Source of the DNA: Xanthobacteraceae bacterium
Lineage (GTDB): Bacteria; Pseudomonadota; Alphaproteobacteria; Rhizobiales; Xanthobacteraceae
Reading direction: 5' to 3'
Length of the DNA stretch: 5,049 nucleotides
Assembly: GCA_030037105.1 (NCBI GenBank)
Contig: JASHRY010000294.1
Span: forward strand, 1-5,049
Positions 1 through 5,049 of this stretch are shown here, piece after piece (the first letter of the stretch is position 1; the number at the start of each line of letters is the position of its first letter). Under the pieces are notes generated by a model, which worked only from the letters and a program-made list of their open reading frames with translations, was not told where the DNA came from and made no database searches. Made by a program: the position numbers and the translations under genes.

Positions 1-32
1 TAAAAGTGAAGAACTTGTTCATTTTCAAGGCT

Positions 33-59
33 TTAGCAGCATTTTCGGTTTGTTGCTAA
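33..59. repeat. 27-bp imperfect inverted repeat
   Basis: TTAGCA (33-38) is mirrored by TGCTAA (54-59). The stem can extend to eight pairs with one G-T wobble around an 11-nt loop. The outer half-sites and the total span of 27 bp match those of a CIRCE operator, but the three inner bases of each arm do not (GCA and TGT in place of CTC and GAG). A chance palindrome is the more likely explanation. Confidence 0.3.
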
Positions 60-100
60 CAGTCCTGGGCGGCTCGCTCCTCAATCAACCGGCCCTCATT

Positions 101-152
101 GGAATGGTTTCCCTGGAAATGTCGGCGGAATGGTTTCCCTGGGAATGTCGGC
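101..152. repeat. Two tandem copies of a 26-bp unit
   Basis: The unit at 101-126 and the unit at 127-152 both begin GGAATGGTTTCCCTGG and end AATGTCGGC. They differ at a single base (A or G at unit position 17). Each contains the small inverted repeat GGAA-N4-TTCC. Closely spaced direct repeats of this size are known near the ends of some insertion sequences, for example IS21-family elements where they serve as transposase binding sites. A relict end is therefore possible, but no transposase sequence remains here to support it. Confidence 0.75.
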
Positions 153-188
153 CGATTTTATCCATGGCAGAACGCAGACGACTGGCGT

Positions 189-197
189 CCGCCAAAA
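189..197. repeat. Target site duplication, left copy
   Basis: CCGCCAAAA directly abuts the left terminal inverted repeat and is identical to 2207-2215 beyond the right end. IS1595-family elements usually duplicate 8 bp, so one of the nine bases may match by chance. The intact copies on both sides mean the two ends arrived in one transposition event and have not recombined since. Confidence 0.9.
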
Positions 198-222
198 CGT
201 ATTTATCCCTTGACAGCATTTA
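198..222 (+). repeat. Left terminal inverted repeat (25 bp)
   Basis: It starts CGTATTTATCCC, continues TTGACAGCATTTA, and is the exact reverse complement of 2182-2206. Identity stops at position 223. The internal TTGACA (210-215) matches a sigma-70 -35 hexamer and points into the element. Confidence 0.95.
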
Positions 223-240
223 TTGGTTGAGACCTTATGG
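210..240 (+). promoter_or_regulatory. Possible promoter for the protease, -35 inside the left terminal repeat
   Basis: TTGACA at 210-215 is a consensus -35 box reading toward the protease gene. The -10 is weak: CCTTAT (233-238, 17-bp spacer), CTTATG (18-bp) and TTATGG (19-bp) are all poor matches. If the promoter works, transcription would start near 245. That lies downstream of the ATG at 237 and upstream of the ATG at 309, which favours 309 as the real start. Confidence 0.4.
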
Positions 241-297
241 GCACTCCAGGTTTTTGGAATCCGCGCCAGTCGTTGCGCGGCCACTCTTACGCGACCT

Positions 298-302
298 GGG
301 AG
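298..302 (+). promoter_or_regulatory. Ribosome binding site deciding the protease start
   Basis: GGGAG lies 6 nt upstream of the ATG at 309, a good Shine-Dalgarno match and spacing. The in-frame ATG at 237 has no comparable purine-rich site ahead of it. Confidence 0.6.
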
Positions 303-308
303 CCGCCG

Positions 309-1289
309 ATGCCCAGGATTCCAGACCACTATCTCGATACGGCGATTTATCTCTATGCCTCTCACGCGGATGCTGAGGCAGGCATTCGCACCGGCGGCAG
401 CGGCTTCTTGGTATCTGTGCCGATAGAACAGATACCAGGCCGGGCAGTTCACTACGCGGTCACAAATGCGCACGTGGTGGAAGGCGGAGGCTGCACCGTT
501 CGATTAAATACGACGGATGGCAAGTTCGACATCTACGACTTTGATGAACGACATTGGATAATTCCGGACTCCAAGGACGACATCGCGATCTGCCAAATCC
601 CCGGTCTCTCTGCGGCCCATAGATTTTGTACGGTCCCGACTAAATTTTTTGCGAGCCGTGAAATTATTGATCGGTATGCAATCGGTCCAGGGGATGACAC
701 ATTCGTCGTGGGCCGGTTTATAAACGCTGAGGGTCGGCAACAAAACCTGCCTAGTATTCGGTTCGGTAATCTCGCACAGATGCCATGGGAGCCAATCGAG
801 CAGGACCGTATATTTGGAAGGTTCAAGCAGGAAAGCTATCTCGTTGAGGCGCGTTCAATAAGCGGTTTCAGCGGCTCGCCAGTATTTGTGCTCATGGAAC
901 CAATTCTTGCGCGCCCCAACGGCGCAAGATTGGAGGGAGGCATGATCTTTCTGTTGGGAATCGTTTGGGGGTATGTTCTTGATTGGGGCCCAGTATGTGA
1001 CCAGCGCGGCAAGCCCGTCGATACCAAATTAAAGGTGTGTGTTAATACGGGCATGATGGGCGTCGTTCCGGCCTGGAAACTAGAAGAGCTGTTGAATAGG
1101 TCAGACATGACGAAGCTAAGAAAACAAGCGGTTGAGCAATATTTGCGCTATCAGCCACTCCCAGCTACTGCGCTGACTTCCTCCGATAATCCGCAGATTT
1201 CCGACGACCAAAATCCACAGCACCTAGAGGATTTCACGCGTCTTGTAGACGTGGCAGCACGAAAGCGGCCACAAGACGATCAAACATAG
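309..1289 (+). CDS. Trypsin-like (S1-type) serine peptidase, transposon passenger
   Basis: This is a 326-residue protein with the chymotrypsin-fold triad in the expected order. The histidine is in TNAHVV (residue 55), the aspartate in KDDIAIC (residue 91, the second D) and the nucleophilic serine in SGFSGSPVF (residue 188, GxSGSP). The HtrA-like TNAHVV motif suggests a degenerate trypsin-like peptidase of bacterial type. It has no signal peptide, membrane segment or PDZ domain that I can see, so it probably acts in the cytoplasm. About 110 residues follow the peptidase core, ending in a polar, acidic and probably disordered tail. The start at 309 is preferred over the in-frame ATG at 237 because of the GGGAG site and because MPRIPDHYLD leads straight into the first strand; the longer form would have 350 residues. 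Its last 56 bp overlap the transposase gene tail to tail. The substrate is unknown. The triad is clear; any biological role is open. Confidence 0.85.
   Translation: MPRIPDHYLDTAIYLYASHADAEAGIRTGGSGFLVSVPIEQIPGRAVHYAVTNAHVVEGGGCTVRLNTTDGKFDIYDFDERHWIIPDSKDDIAICQIPGLSAAHRFCTVPTKFFASREIIDRYAIGPGDDTFVVGRFINAEGRQQNLPSIRFGNLAQMPWEPIEQDRIFGRFKQESYLVEARSISGFSGSPVFVLMEPILARPNGARLEGGMIFLLGIVWGYVLDWGPVCDQRGKPVDTKLKVCVNTGMMGVVPAWKLEELLNRSDMTKLRKQAVEQYLRYQPLPATALTSSDNPQISDDQNPQHLEDFTRLVDVAARKRPQDDQT
409..437 (+). repeat. 10-bp perfect inverted repeat within the protease gene
   Basis: TGGTATCTGT (409-418) and ACAGATACCA (428-437) are exact reverse complements around a 9-nt loop, about 100 nt after the probable start codon. 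In mRNA this would form a stable hairpin. No T-tract follows, so it is not an intrinsic terminator. It may be structural or due to chance. Confidence 0.7.
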
Positions 1290-2136
1290 CCGCGTGCGAG
1301 TGCCGGAAATTGCGCCGATAAGTGAACTCGGCGACGTATTTCCACATGTGCTTTGTCGAAATGTGGACGTGGGTTCCGCGCACCGCGCGCTTGAAGTGAC
1401 CGAAATATCCTTCAATGGTGTTCGTATGCACGTCGCCGCGAACGTACTCTTTCGCAGAATGCTTGACCATATCGTGCTTCATGCCAAGTAAGTGCAGATC
1501 GTTATAGCCCTGCCATTCGTCTGTACTGACGGTCGTGCCGGGCTTCACGTTGTTCTTTACGACTCCCTCAATCGTTGTCAGCCAATTATTCGGGATCGGG
1601 CCAGCGCGCATCATGCCATGCCGCTCAACCATGCCGAATACTAGCTTCTGTGTAATTCCTTTTGCTTGGCGCTGGCGCATTGTCTGGCGCGGCCCGGTAT
1701 AGGTTTCGTCCATTTCGACATGCTTGCCTTCGCCACCGAGCGGGCCTTTGAAGTCCGCGCTCGCCATCAGCTTGCGGAGTTCGTGGCACATGCGCCAAGC
1801 GCACTTGTATGTGACGCCGGTCTGGCGCTCGACTTCCTTTGCCGCGACGCCATGCCGGGTGCTGGTCATGAGGTACATCACGAAAAACCACGTCGTGAGC
1901 GGCGTTGGGGATTTATGGAAGATCGTCCCGGCGCACGGGTAAACGTGATGGCCGCACCATTGGCAGACATAGGCGCGGCGCTCGGCAAGCCGGTGAAATT
2001 TGCTTTCCTTGCCACAGGCTGGGCAGACGATTTCCGTGCCGCCGTAGTTAACTCGCATCAGCTTTTCGAGGCATGCCGCGTCGTTCGGATAAAGCTTTGA
2101 AAACTCTTTGAAAGTCCGCTTTTCTGGCTTACTCAT
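1234..2136 (-). CDS. IS1595-family (ISXO2-like) DDE transposase
   Basis: This 300-residue protein catalyses movement of the surrounding element. The N-terminus carries a zinc ribbon with CPAC at residues 38-41 and CQWC at 58-61. A helical, helix-turn-helix-like segment (about 80-125, including VAAKEVERQTGVTY) is the likely DNA-binding part. The RNase H-like core follows: aspartate in VEMDETY (143), aspartate in STDEWQGY (206), and the family signature NTIEG-YFGHFKR (239-250) with N239, E242 and K249. This fits the DD(N/E)K pattern of IS1595. Length is normal for the family and no frame break is seen. The start at 2136 has a weak GGGA site 5 nt upstream, which lies inside an inverted repeat. 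It is transcribed away from groES and converges on the protease. Confidence 0.95.
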   Translation of the reverse strand: MSKPEKRTFKEFSKLYPNDAACLEKLMRVNYGGTEIVCPACGKESKFHRLAERRAYVCQWCGHHVYPCAGTIFHKSPTPLTTWFFVMYLMTSTRHGVAAKEVERQTGVTYKCAWRMCHELRKLMASADFKGPLGGEGKHVEMDETYTGPRQTMRQRQAKGITQKLVFGMVERHGMMRAGPIPNNWLTTIEGVVKNNVKPGTTVSTDEWQGYNDLHLLGMKHDMVKHSAKEYVRGDVHTNTIEGYFGHFKRAVRGTHVHISTKHMWKYVAEFTYRRNFRHSHAAMFDRLVAAFVLPRLQDA

Positions 2137-2138
2137 GA

Positions 2139-2166
2139 TTATCCCATACCTGCGATTGTGGGATAA
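2139..2166 (-). promoter_or_regulatory. Inverted repeat covering the transposase ribosome binding site
   Basis: TTATCCCA (2139-2146) and TGGGATAA (2159-2166) are exact reverse complements around a 12-nt loop. In transposase mRNA the ribosome-side arm contains the GGGA Shine-Dalgarno and ends 2 nt before the ATG, so folding would hide it. The upstream arm lies just downstream of, and adjoins, the -10 box, so only a transcript starting upstream of it would carry the whole hairpin. Alternatively it is an operator. Shielding of the transposase start from outside transcripts is a known control device in other insertion sequences; its use here is inferred. Confidence 0.5.
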
Positions 2167-2194
2167 CCATAGCCTATGGCTTAAATGCTGTCAA
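2166..2194 (-). promoter_or_regulatory. Transposase promoter, -35 inside the right terminal repeat
   Basis: On the minus strand a consensus TTGACA (complement of 2189-2194) is followed after exactly 17 bp by TATGGT (complement of 2166-2171), a 4 of 6 match to the sigma-70 -10. The -10 lies within the 13-bp palindrome CCATAG-C-CTATGG (2167-2179), a possible operator. The promoter fires inward, away from groES. Confidence 0.65.
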
Positions 2195-2206
2195 GGGATA
2201 AATACG
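2182..2206 (-). repeat. Right terminal inverted repeat (25 bp)
   Basis: It is the exact reverse complement of 198-222 and marks the right tip of the element. It supplies the -35 box of the transposase promoter. Identity stops immediately inside, at 2181. Confidence 0.95.
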
Positions 2207-2215
2207 CCGCCAAAA
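2207..2215. repeat. Target site duplication, right copy
   Basis: CCGCCAAAA is identical to 189-197 and abuts the right terminal repeat. It leaves only 4 bp (2216-2219) before the groES operator/promoter. Confidence 0.9.
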
Positions 2216-2219
2216 TTTG

Positions 2220-2246
2220 TTGGCAATCAAATCCAGTGAGTGCTAA
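2220..2246 (+). promoter_or_regulatory. CIRCE operator (HrcA binding site) of groESL
   Basis: TTGGCAATC-N9-GAGTGCTAA occupies 27 bp. The CIRCE consensus is TTAGCACTC-N9-GAGTGCTAA. The right arm is perfect and the left arm has two mismatches (positions 3 and 7); the 9-bp spacer is correct. CIRCE is bound by the HrcA repressor, which is released on heat or protein-folding stress, so groESL here is expected to be under HrcA control. hrcA itself is not in the window. Confidence 0.9.
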
Positions 2247-2249
2247 AAA
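2220..2249 (+). promoter_or_regulatory. Probable groESL promoter overlapping CIRCE
   Basis: TTGGCA (2220-2225, 5 of 6 to TTGACA) is followed after 18 bp by TAAAAA (2244-2249, 4 of 6 to TATAAT). The operator would then cover both boxes, a sensible design for repression. It would give a leader of roughly 125 nt before groES. The transposon end is only 13 bp upstream of the -35, so the core promoter survived but any activating sequence further upstream was replaced. Confidence 0.55.
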
Positions 2250-2263
2250 TTTTCCAGGCGCCT

Positions 2264-2292
2264 CTTGCGGGCCAAAAACCCCTCCCCTATGT
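2264..2292 (+). promoter_or_regulatory. Weak candidate heat-shock sigma (RpoH) promoter
   Basis: CTTGCGG (2264-2270) is followed by a 13-bp gap and CCCCTATGT (2284-2292). This resembles the CTTGAA and CCCCAT-type boxes of RpoH promoters. Neither box is a full match and the second lies in the leader hairpin, so it may be fortuitous. Confidence 0.2.
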
Positions 2293-2320
2293 CGCCGCCA
2301 GGCGGCCAGCCGAGAGGGGA
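2283..2320 (+). promoter_or_regulatory. Hairpin in the groES leader
   Basis: An outer stem TCCCCT (2283-2288) with AGGGGA (2315-2320) encloses an inner stem GCCGC (2294-2298) with GCGGC (2302-2306) around a 3-nt loop. It ends about 49 nt before the groES ribosome binding site. No T-tract follows, so it is not a terminator. It could stabilise the mRNA 5' end or affect translation; it does not cover the groES start. Confidence 0.5.
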
Positions 2321-2368
2321 ACCCACCACGGGGTCGCTCAACAAAAACTTATGCGTTTTCAATGGACC

Positions 2369-2374
2369 AGGAGG
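2369..2374 (+). promoter_or_regulatory. groES ribosome binding site
   Basis: A perfect AGGAGG lies 5 nt before the ATG at 2380. It fixes the start there and rules out the upstream in-frame ATG at 2185, which lies inside the transposon terminal repeat. Confidence 0.9.
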
Positions 2375-2379
2375 ATACC

Positions 2380-2694
2380 ATGAAGTTTCGTCCGCTTCAC
2401 GACCGCGTTGTCGTCAAGCGCATCGATGCCGAAGAGAAGTCAGCCGGCGGCATCATCATTCCCGACACTGCCAAGGAAAAGCCCTCCCAAGGCGAAATTC
2501 TCGCCGTCGGGCCCGGCGGCCGTGACGAGTCCGGCAAGCTCATCCCCATCGACGTAAAGGTCGGCGACCGCGTGCTGTTCGGCAAATGGTCGGGCACCGA
2601 GGTCAAGATCGACGGCCAAGAACTCCTGATCATGAAGGAGTCCGACATCATGGGCGTGCTCGACGAGCCGGTGGCCAAAAGGAAGGCTGCGTAA
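2380..2694 (+). CDS. groES: GroES, 10-kDa co-chaperonin (Hsp10)
   Basis: GroES forms the heptameric lid of the GroEL folding chamber in the cytoplasm. The 104-residue protein has the N-terminal [13 protein letters not shown] strand and the mobile loop with SAGGIII at about residues 21-27, whose three isoleucines dock on GroEL. The roof-loop region is [10 protein letters not shown] at about 45-53, and [13 protein letters not shown] comes near the end. A 10-residue tail, [10 protein letters not shown], extends past the usual end of the fold, giving a length somewhat above the E. coli protein (97 residues). It is the first gene of the operon, 140 bp ahead of groEL, behind a CIRCE operator. No damage is seen despite the nearby insertion. 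Identification is certain; which of the several groESL copies typical of rhizobia this is cannot be told. Confidence 0.98.
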   Translation: MKFRPLHDRVVVKRIDAEEKSAGGIIIPDTAKEKPSQGEILAVGPGGRDESGKLIPIDVKVGDRVLFGKWSGTEVKIDGQELLIMKESDIMGVLDEPVAKRKAA

Positions 2695-2710
2695 CGCCCG
2701 GATACTTACT

Positions 2711-2753
2711 TGTCATCCCGGAGGCGGCCGCGAACGGTCCGCAACGGATGACA
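2711..2753 (+). repeat. Long-loop hairpin in the groES-groEL spacer
   Basis: TGTCATCC (2711-2718) pairs perfectly with GGATGACA (2746-2753). Inside, GCGG (from 2724) can pair with CCGC (to 2742) for a longer imperfect stem. The form (TGTCATCC, GC-rich middle, GGATGACA) resembles short palindromic repeats scattered between genes in Bradyrhizobium-like genomes; that resemblance is from memory and untested here. Confidence 0.6.
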
Positions 2754-2771
2754 GCCCGTATCAAGCATCCG

Positions 2772-2804
2772 TCAAGGCTCGCGGCTTTGCTGCTCGCGCC
2801 TTGA
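2772..2804 (+). promoter_or_regulatory. Second hairpin just upstream of groEL
   Basis: TCAAGGC (2772-2778) pairs with GCCTTGA (2798-2804). Within it GCGGC (2781-2785) pairs with GCTGC (2789-2793) with one G-T wobble around a TTT loop. It ends 15 nt before the groEL ribosome binding site. It may protect or direct processing of the mRNA between the two cistrons and so adjust the GroEL to GroES ratio. Intercistronic cleavage of groESL mRNA has been reported in Agrobacterium; whether it happens here is inference. Confidence 0.55.
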
Positions 2805-2819
2805 AGATGACGATAAACG

Positions 2820-2825
2820 AAGGAG
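2820..2825 (+). promoter_or_regulatory. groEL ribosome binding site
   Basis: AAGGAG lies 9 nt before the ATG at 2835, a strong site that supports the MAAKDVRF start. Confidence 0.85.
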
Positions 2826-2828
2826 TGA

Positions 2829-4466
<1,638 letters not shown>

Positions 4467-4489
4467 TCCGCCTCAGGCGACGTGAAGGC

Positions 4490-4518
4490 CGAAGGCCCGG
4501 GGAAAACCCGGGCCTTCG
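4490..4518 (+). terminator. Probable intrinsic terminator of groESL
   Basis: A perfect 12-bp stem, CGAAGGCCCGGG (4490-4501) with CCCGGGCCTTCG (4507-4518), closes a GAAAA loop 24 nt after the groEL stop. The downstream T-run is short (CGTT), as is common in GC-rich alphaproteobacteria, so termination may be partial or helped by Rho. Confidence 0.85.
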
Positions 4519-4887
4519 CGTTGCAGGACTGAGGTCCGGGACAAGACCTGTCGGAACATGAAAACGACCACGAATGAAAACGGTGCGCGTTCATCCGGCG
4601 TCACCGGCTCCTCGTGGCCGCTCCCGGCGAGGACGAACAATCCGCCGCCGGTTGAAACAGAATGGCGCGAGTCCGTGACAGTGATATGACGGCGAGGCCG
4701 GTCAAATCCGCATCATGACCGAGGGCCGCGACCTGCGCCCGTCCGGCACACCAGAGCGGGATGACTTATCTTCGAATCCTCATCCCGCTCTCAGCTTTTG
4801 TATTGTCGCGCGTCCGCACGGGAAACCGGCTCTCACTTTTCCTGGACGCGCTCTACTCAACATCGCGGCCGCGCGATATGGTCTGCC
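4519..4887. other. Intergenic region after groESL
   Basis: About 370 bp separate the groESL terminator from the zinc-ribbon gene. A 43-codon open frame at 4558-4689 lacks a ribosome binding site and any family motif, so I do not call it. A longer open frame at 4715-4978 runs across the palindrome and overlaps the zinc-ribbon gene out of frame. The only structured element is the palindrome at 4753-4791. The promoter of the downstream gene should lie near the end of this region, but I see no convincing boxes. Confidence 0.6.
4753..4791. repeat. 12-bp perfect palindrome, REP-like or terminator-like
   Basis: AGAGCGGGATGA (4753-4764) and TCATCCCGCTCT (4780-4791) are exact reverse complements around a 15-nt loop that contains TTCGAA. 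The right arm is followed by CAGCTTTTGTATT, a modest T-run, so it could also act as a plus-strand terminator. With no gene directly upstream, a dispersed palindromic repeat is the better reading. GGATGA/TCATCC also forms the arms of the hairpin at 2711-2753. Confidence 0.7.
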
Positions 4888-5049
4888 ATGGCGGAAACCA
4901 GGGCCTGTCCGAGCTGCGGCAGCGGTATTGCGGCCGACAGCCGTTTCTGCCCGCAATGCGGCACGCCGCAGACCGTAAGCTGCGCCGCGTGCGGCCACGC
5001 CAATGCGGCGAGCTCGCGCTTCTGCGCGCAATGCGGAACCAAGCTCGGC
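4888..5049 (+). CDS. Double zinc-ribbon protein, N-terminal part (runs off the window)
   Basis: The frame is open from the ATG at 4888 to the window end, giving 54 residues with no stop. It encodes two back-to-back zinc ribbons: CPSC at residues 7-10 with CPQC at 21-24, and CAAC at 32-35 with CAQC at 46-49. The two share the pattern C-x2-C-G-x9-C-x2-C-G (SRFCxQCGT in both), so each should bind one zinc ion. Such double zinc-ribbon heads sit at the front of many larger bacterial proteins, including class III adenylate/guanylate cyclases and membrane proteins, so the main function lies beyond the window and cannot be named. The ATG has no clear Shine-Dalgarno, so the exact start is uncertain. 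The regular cysteine spacing makes it very unlikely to be a shadow frame. Confidence 0.85.
   Translation, partial: MAETRACPSCGSGIAADSRFCPQCGTPQTVSCAACGHANAASSRFCAQCGTKLG

Larger units (their letters stand above)
1..197. other. Flanking DNA left of the transposon, no gene identified
   Basis: This stretch lies outside the transposable element. Before the insertion it was joined directly to the groES control region at about 2207. An open frame runs through it from position 2 and continues past the element boundary to 376, but it crosses the insertion junction, has no recognisable motif and lacks a good ribosome binding site, so I do not call it a gene. What can be seen is a 26-bp tandem repeat at 101-152 and a 27-bp imperfect inverted repeat at 33-59. 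It could be an old intergenic region or the decayed end of another insertion sequence. Confidence 0.5.
198..2206. mobile_element. IS1595-family transposable element with a serine protease passenger gene
   Basis: The element is 2009 bp long, bounded by perfect 25-bp terminal inverted repeats and flanked by a 9-bp direct duplication. It contains an IS1595-type (ISXO2-like) transposase on the minus strand and a trypsin-like peptidase gene on the plus strand, arranged tail to tail. The transposase alone needs only about 1 kb, so roughly half of the element is cargo. Transposase and ends are all intact, with no frameshift or internal stop, so the copy could be active. The protease half is visibly less GC-rich than the groEL region, as expected of recently acquired DNA. 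Passenger genes have been described in the IS1595 family; which subgroup or named element this is cannot be decided from the sequence alone. Confidence 0.9.

Noticed and set aside
101..152. A CRISPR array based on the tandem repeat
   Set aside because: Only two directly adjacent copies with no spacer between them and no cas genes.
50..376. 108-codon open frame crossing the left transposon boundary
   Set aside because: It joins flank to element across the insertion junction, has no family motif and overlaps the protease gene in another frame.
1666..2100. 144-codon plus-strand open frame within the transposase gene
   Set aside because: It is antisense to a transposase with clear catalytic and zinc-binding motifs.
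2185..2379. N-terminal extension of groES to the ATG at 2185
   Set aside because: That ATG is inside the transposon terminal repeat and the extension covers CIRCE. The perfect AGGAGG before 2380 and the family length fix the start.
2207..2379. A NifA/sigma-54 promoter for groESL, as known for one rhizobial copy
   Set aside because: No TGGCAC-N5-TTGC type -24/-12 pair is visible; CIRCE points to HrcA control.
4558..4689. Small 43-codon open frame after the groESL terminator
   Set aside because: No ribosome binding site, no recognisable motif and no supporting context.
4715..4978. 87-codon open frame after groESL
   Set aside because: It spans the palindrome at 4753-4791 and overlaps the zinc-ribbon gene out of frame; its translation is Arg, Ala and Pro rich at the end, typical of a shadow frame.

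Overview
The window looks like chromosomal DNA of a high-GC alphaproteobacterium, most likely in the Bradyrhizobium/Rhodopseudomonas/Nitrobacter group. The grounds are the GroES and GroEL sequences, a CIRCE operator ahead of groES, GC-rich codon use and the style of the intergenic palindromes. The assignment is inferred from recognition, not from a database search.

Region 1 (1-197) is flanking DNA with no convincing gene. It holds a two-copy 26-bp tandem repeat and a weak inverted repeat. Region 2 (198-2206) is a complete, apparently intact IS1595-family transposable element of 2009 bp. It has perfect 25-bp terminal inverted repeats and is bounded by a 9-bp direct repeat, CCGCCAAAA, at 189-197 and 2207-2215. 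It carries two convergent genes whose 3' ends overlap by 56 bp: a trypsin-like serine protease on the plus strand as passenger, and the zinc-ribbon DDE-type transposase on the minus strand. Each terminal repeat contains an inward-facing TTGACA. In the right end this box pairs at 17 bp with TATGGT to make a good transposase promoter.

Region 3 (2207-4518) is the groES-groEL chaperonin operon. The element inserted only 4 bp upstream of its CIRCE operator/promoter (2220-2249). A leader of about 130 nt with a hairpin precedes groES. The 140-bp groES-groEL spacer contains two hairpins, and a 12-bp GC-rich hairpin follows groEL as a probable terminator. Region 4 (4519-4887) is non-coding and contains a 12-bp perfect palindrome of repetitive-element type. 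Region 5 (4888-5049) is the start of a double zinc-ribbon protein that runs off the window.

The most interesting point is a protease gene packaged with a transposase between intact ends. The passenger's expression may be driven from the terminal repeat, and the element sits at the regulatory edge of an essential chaperonin operon.
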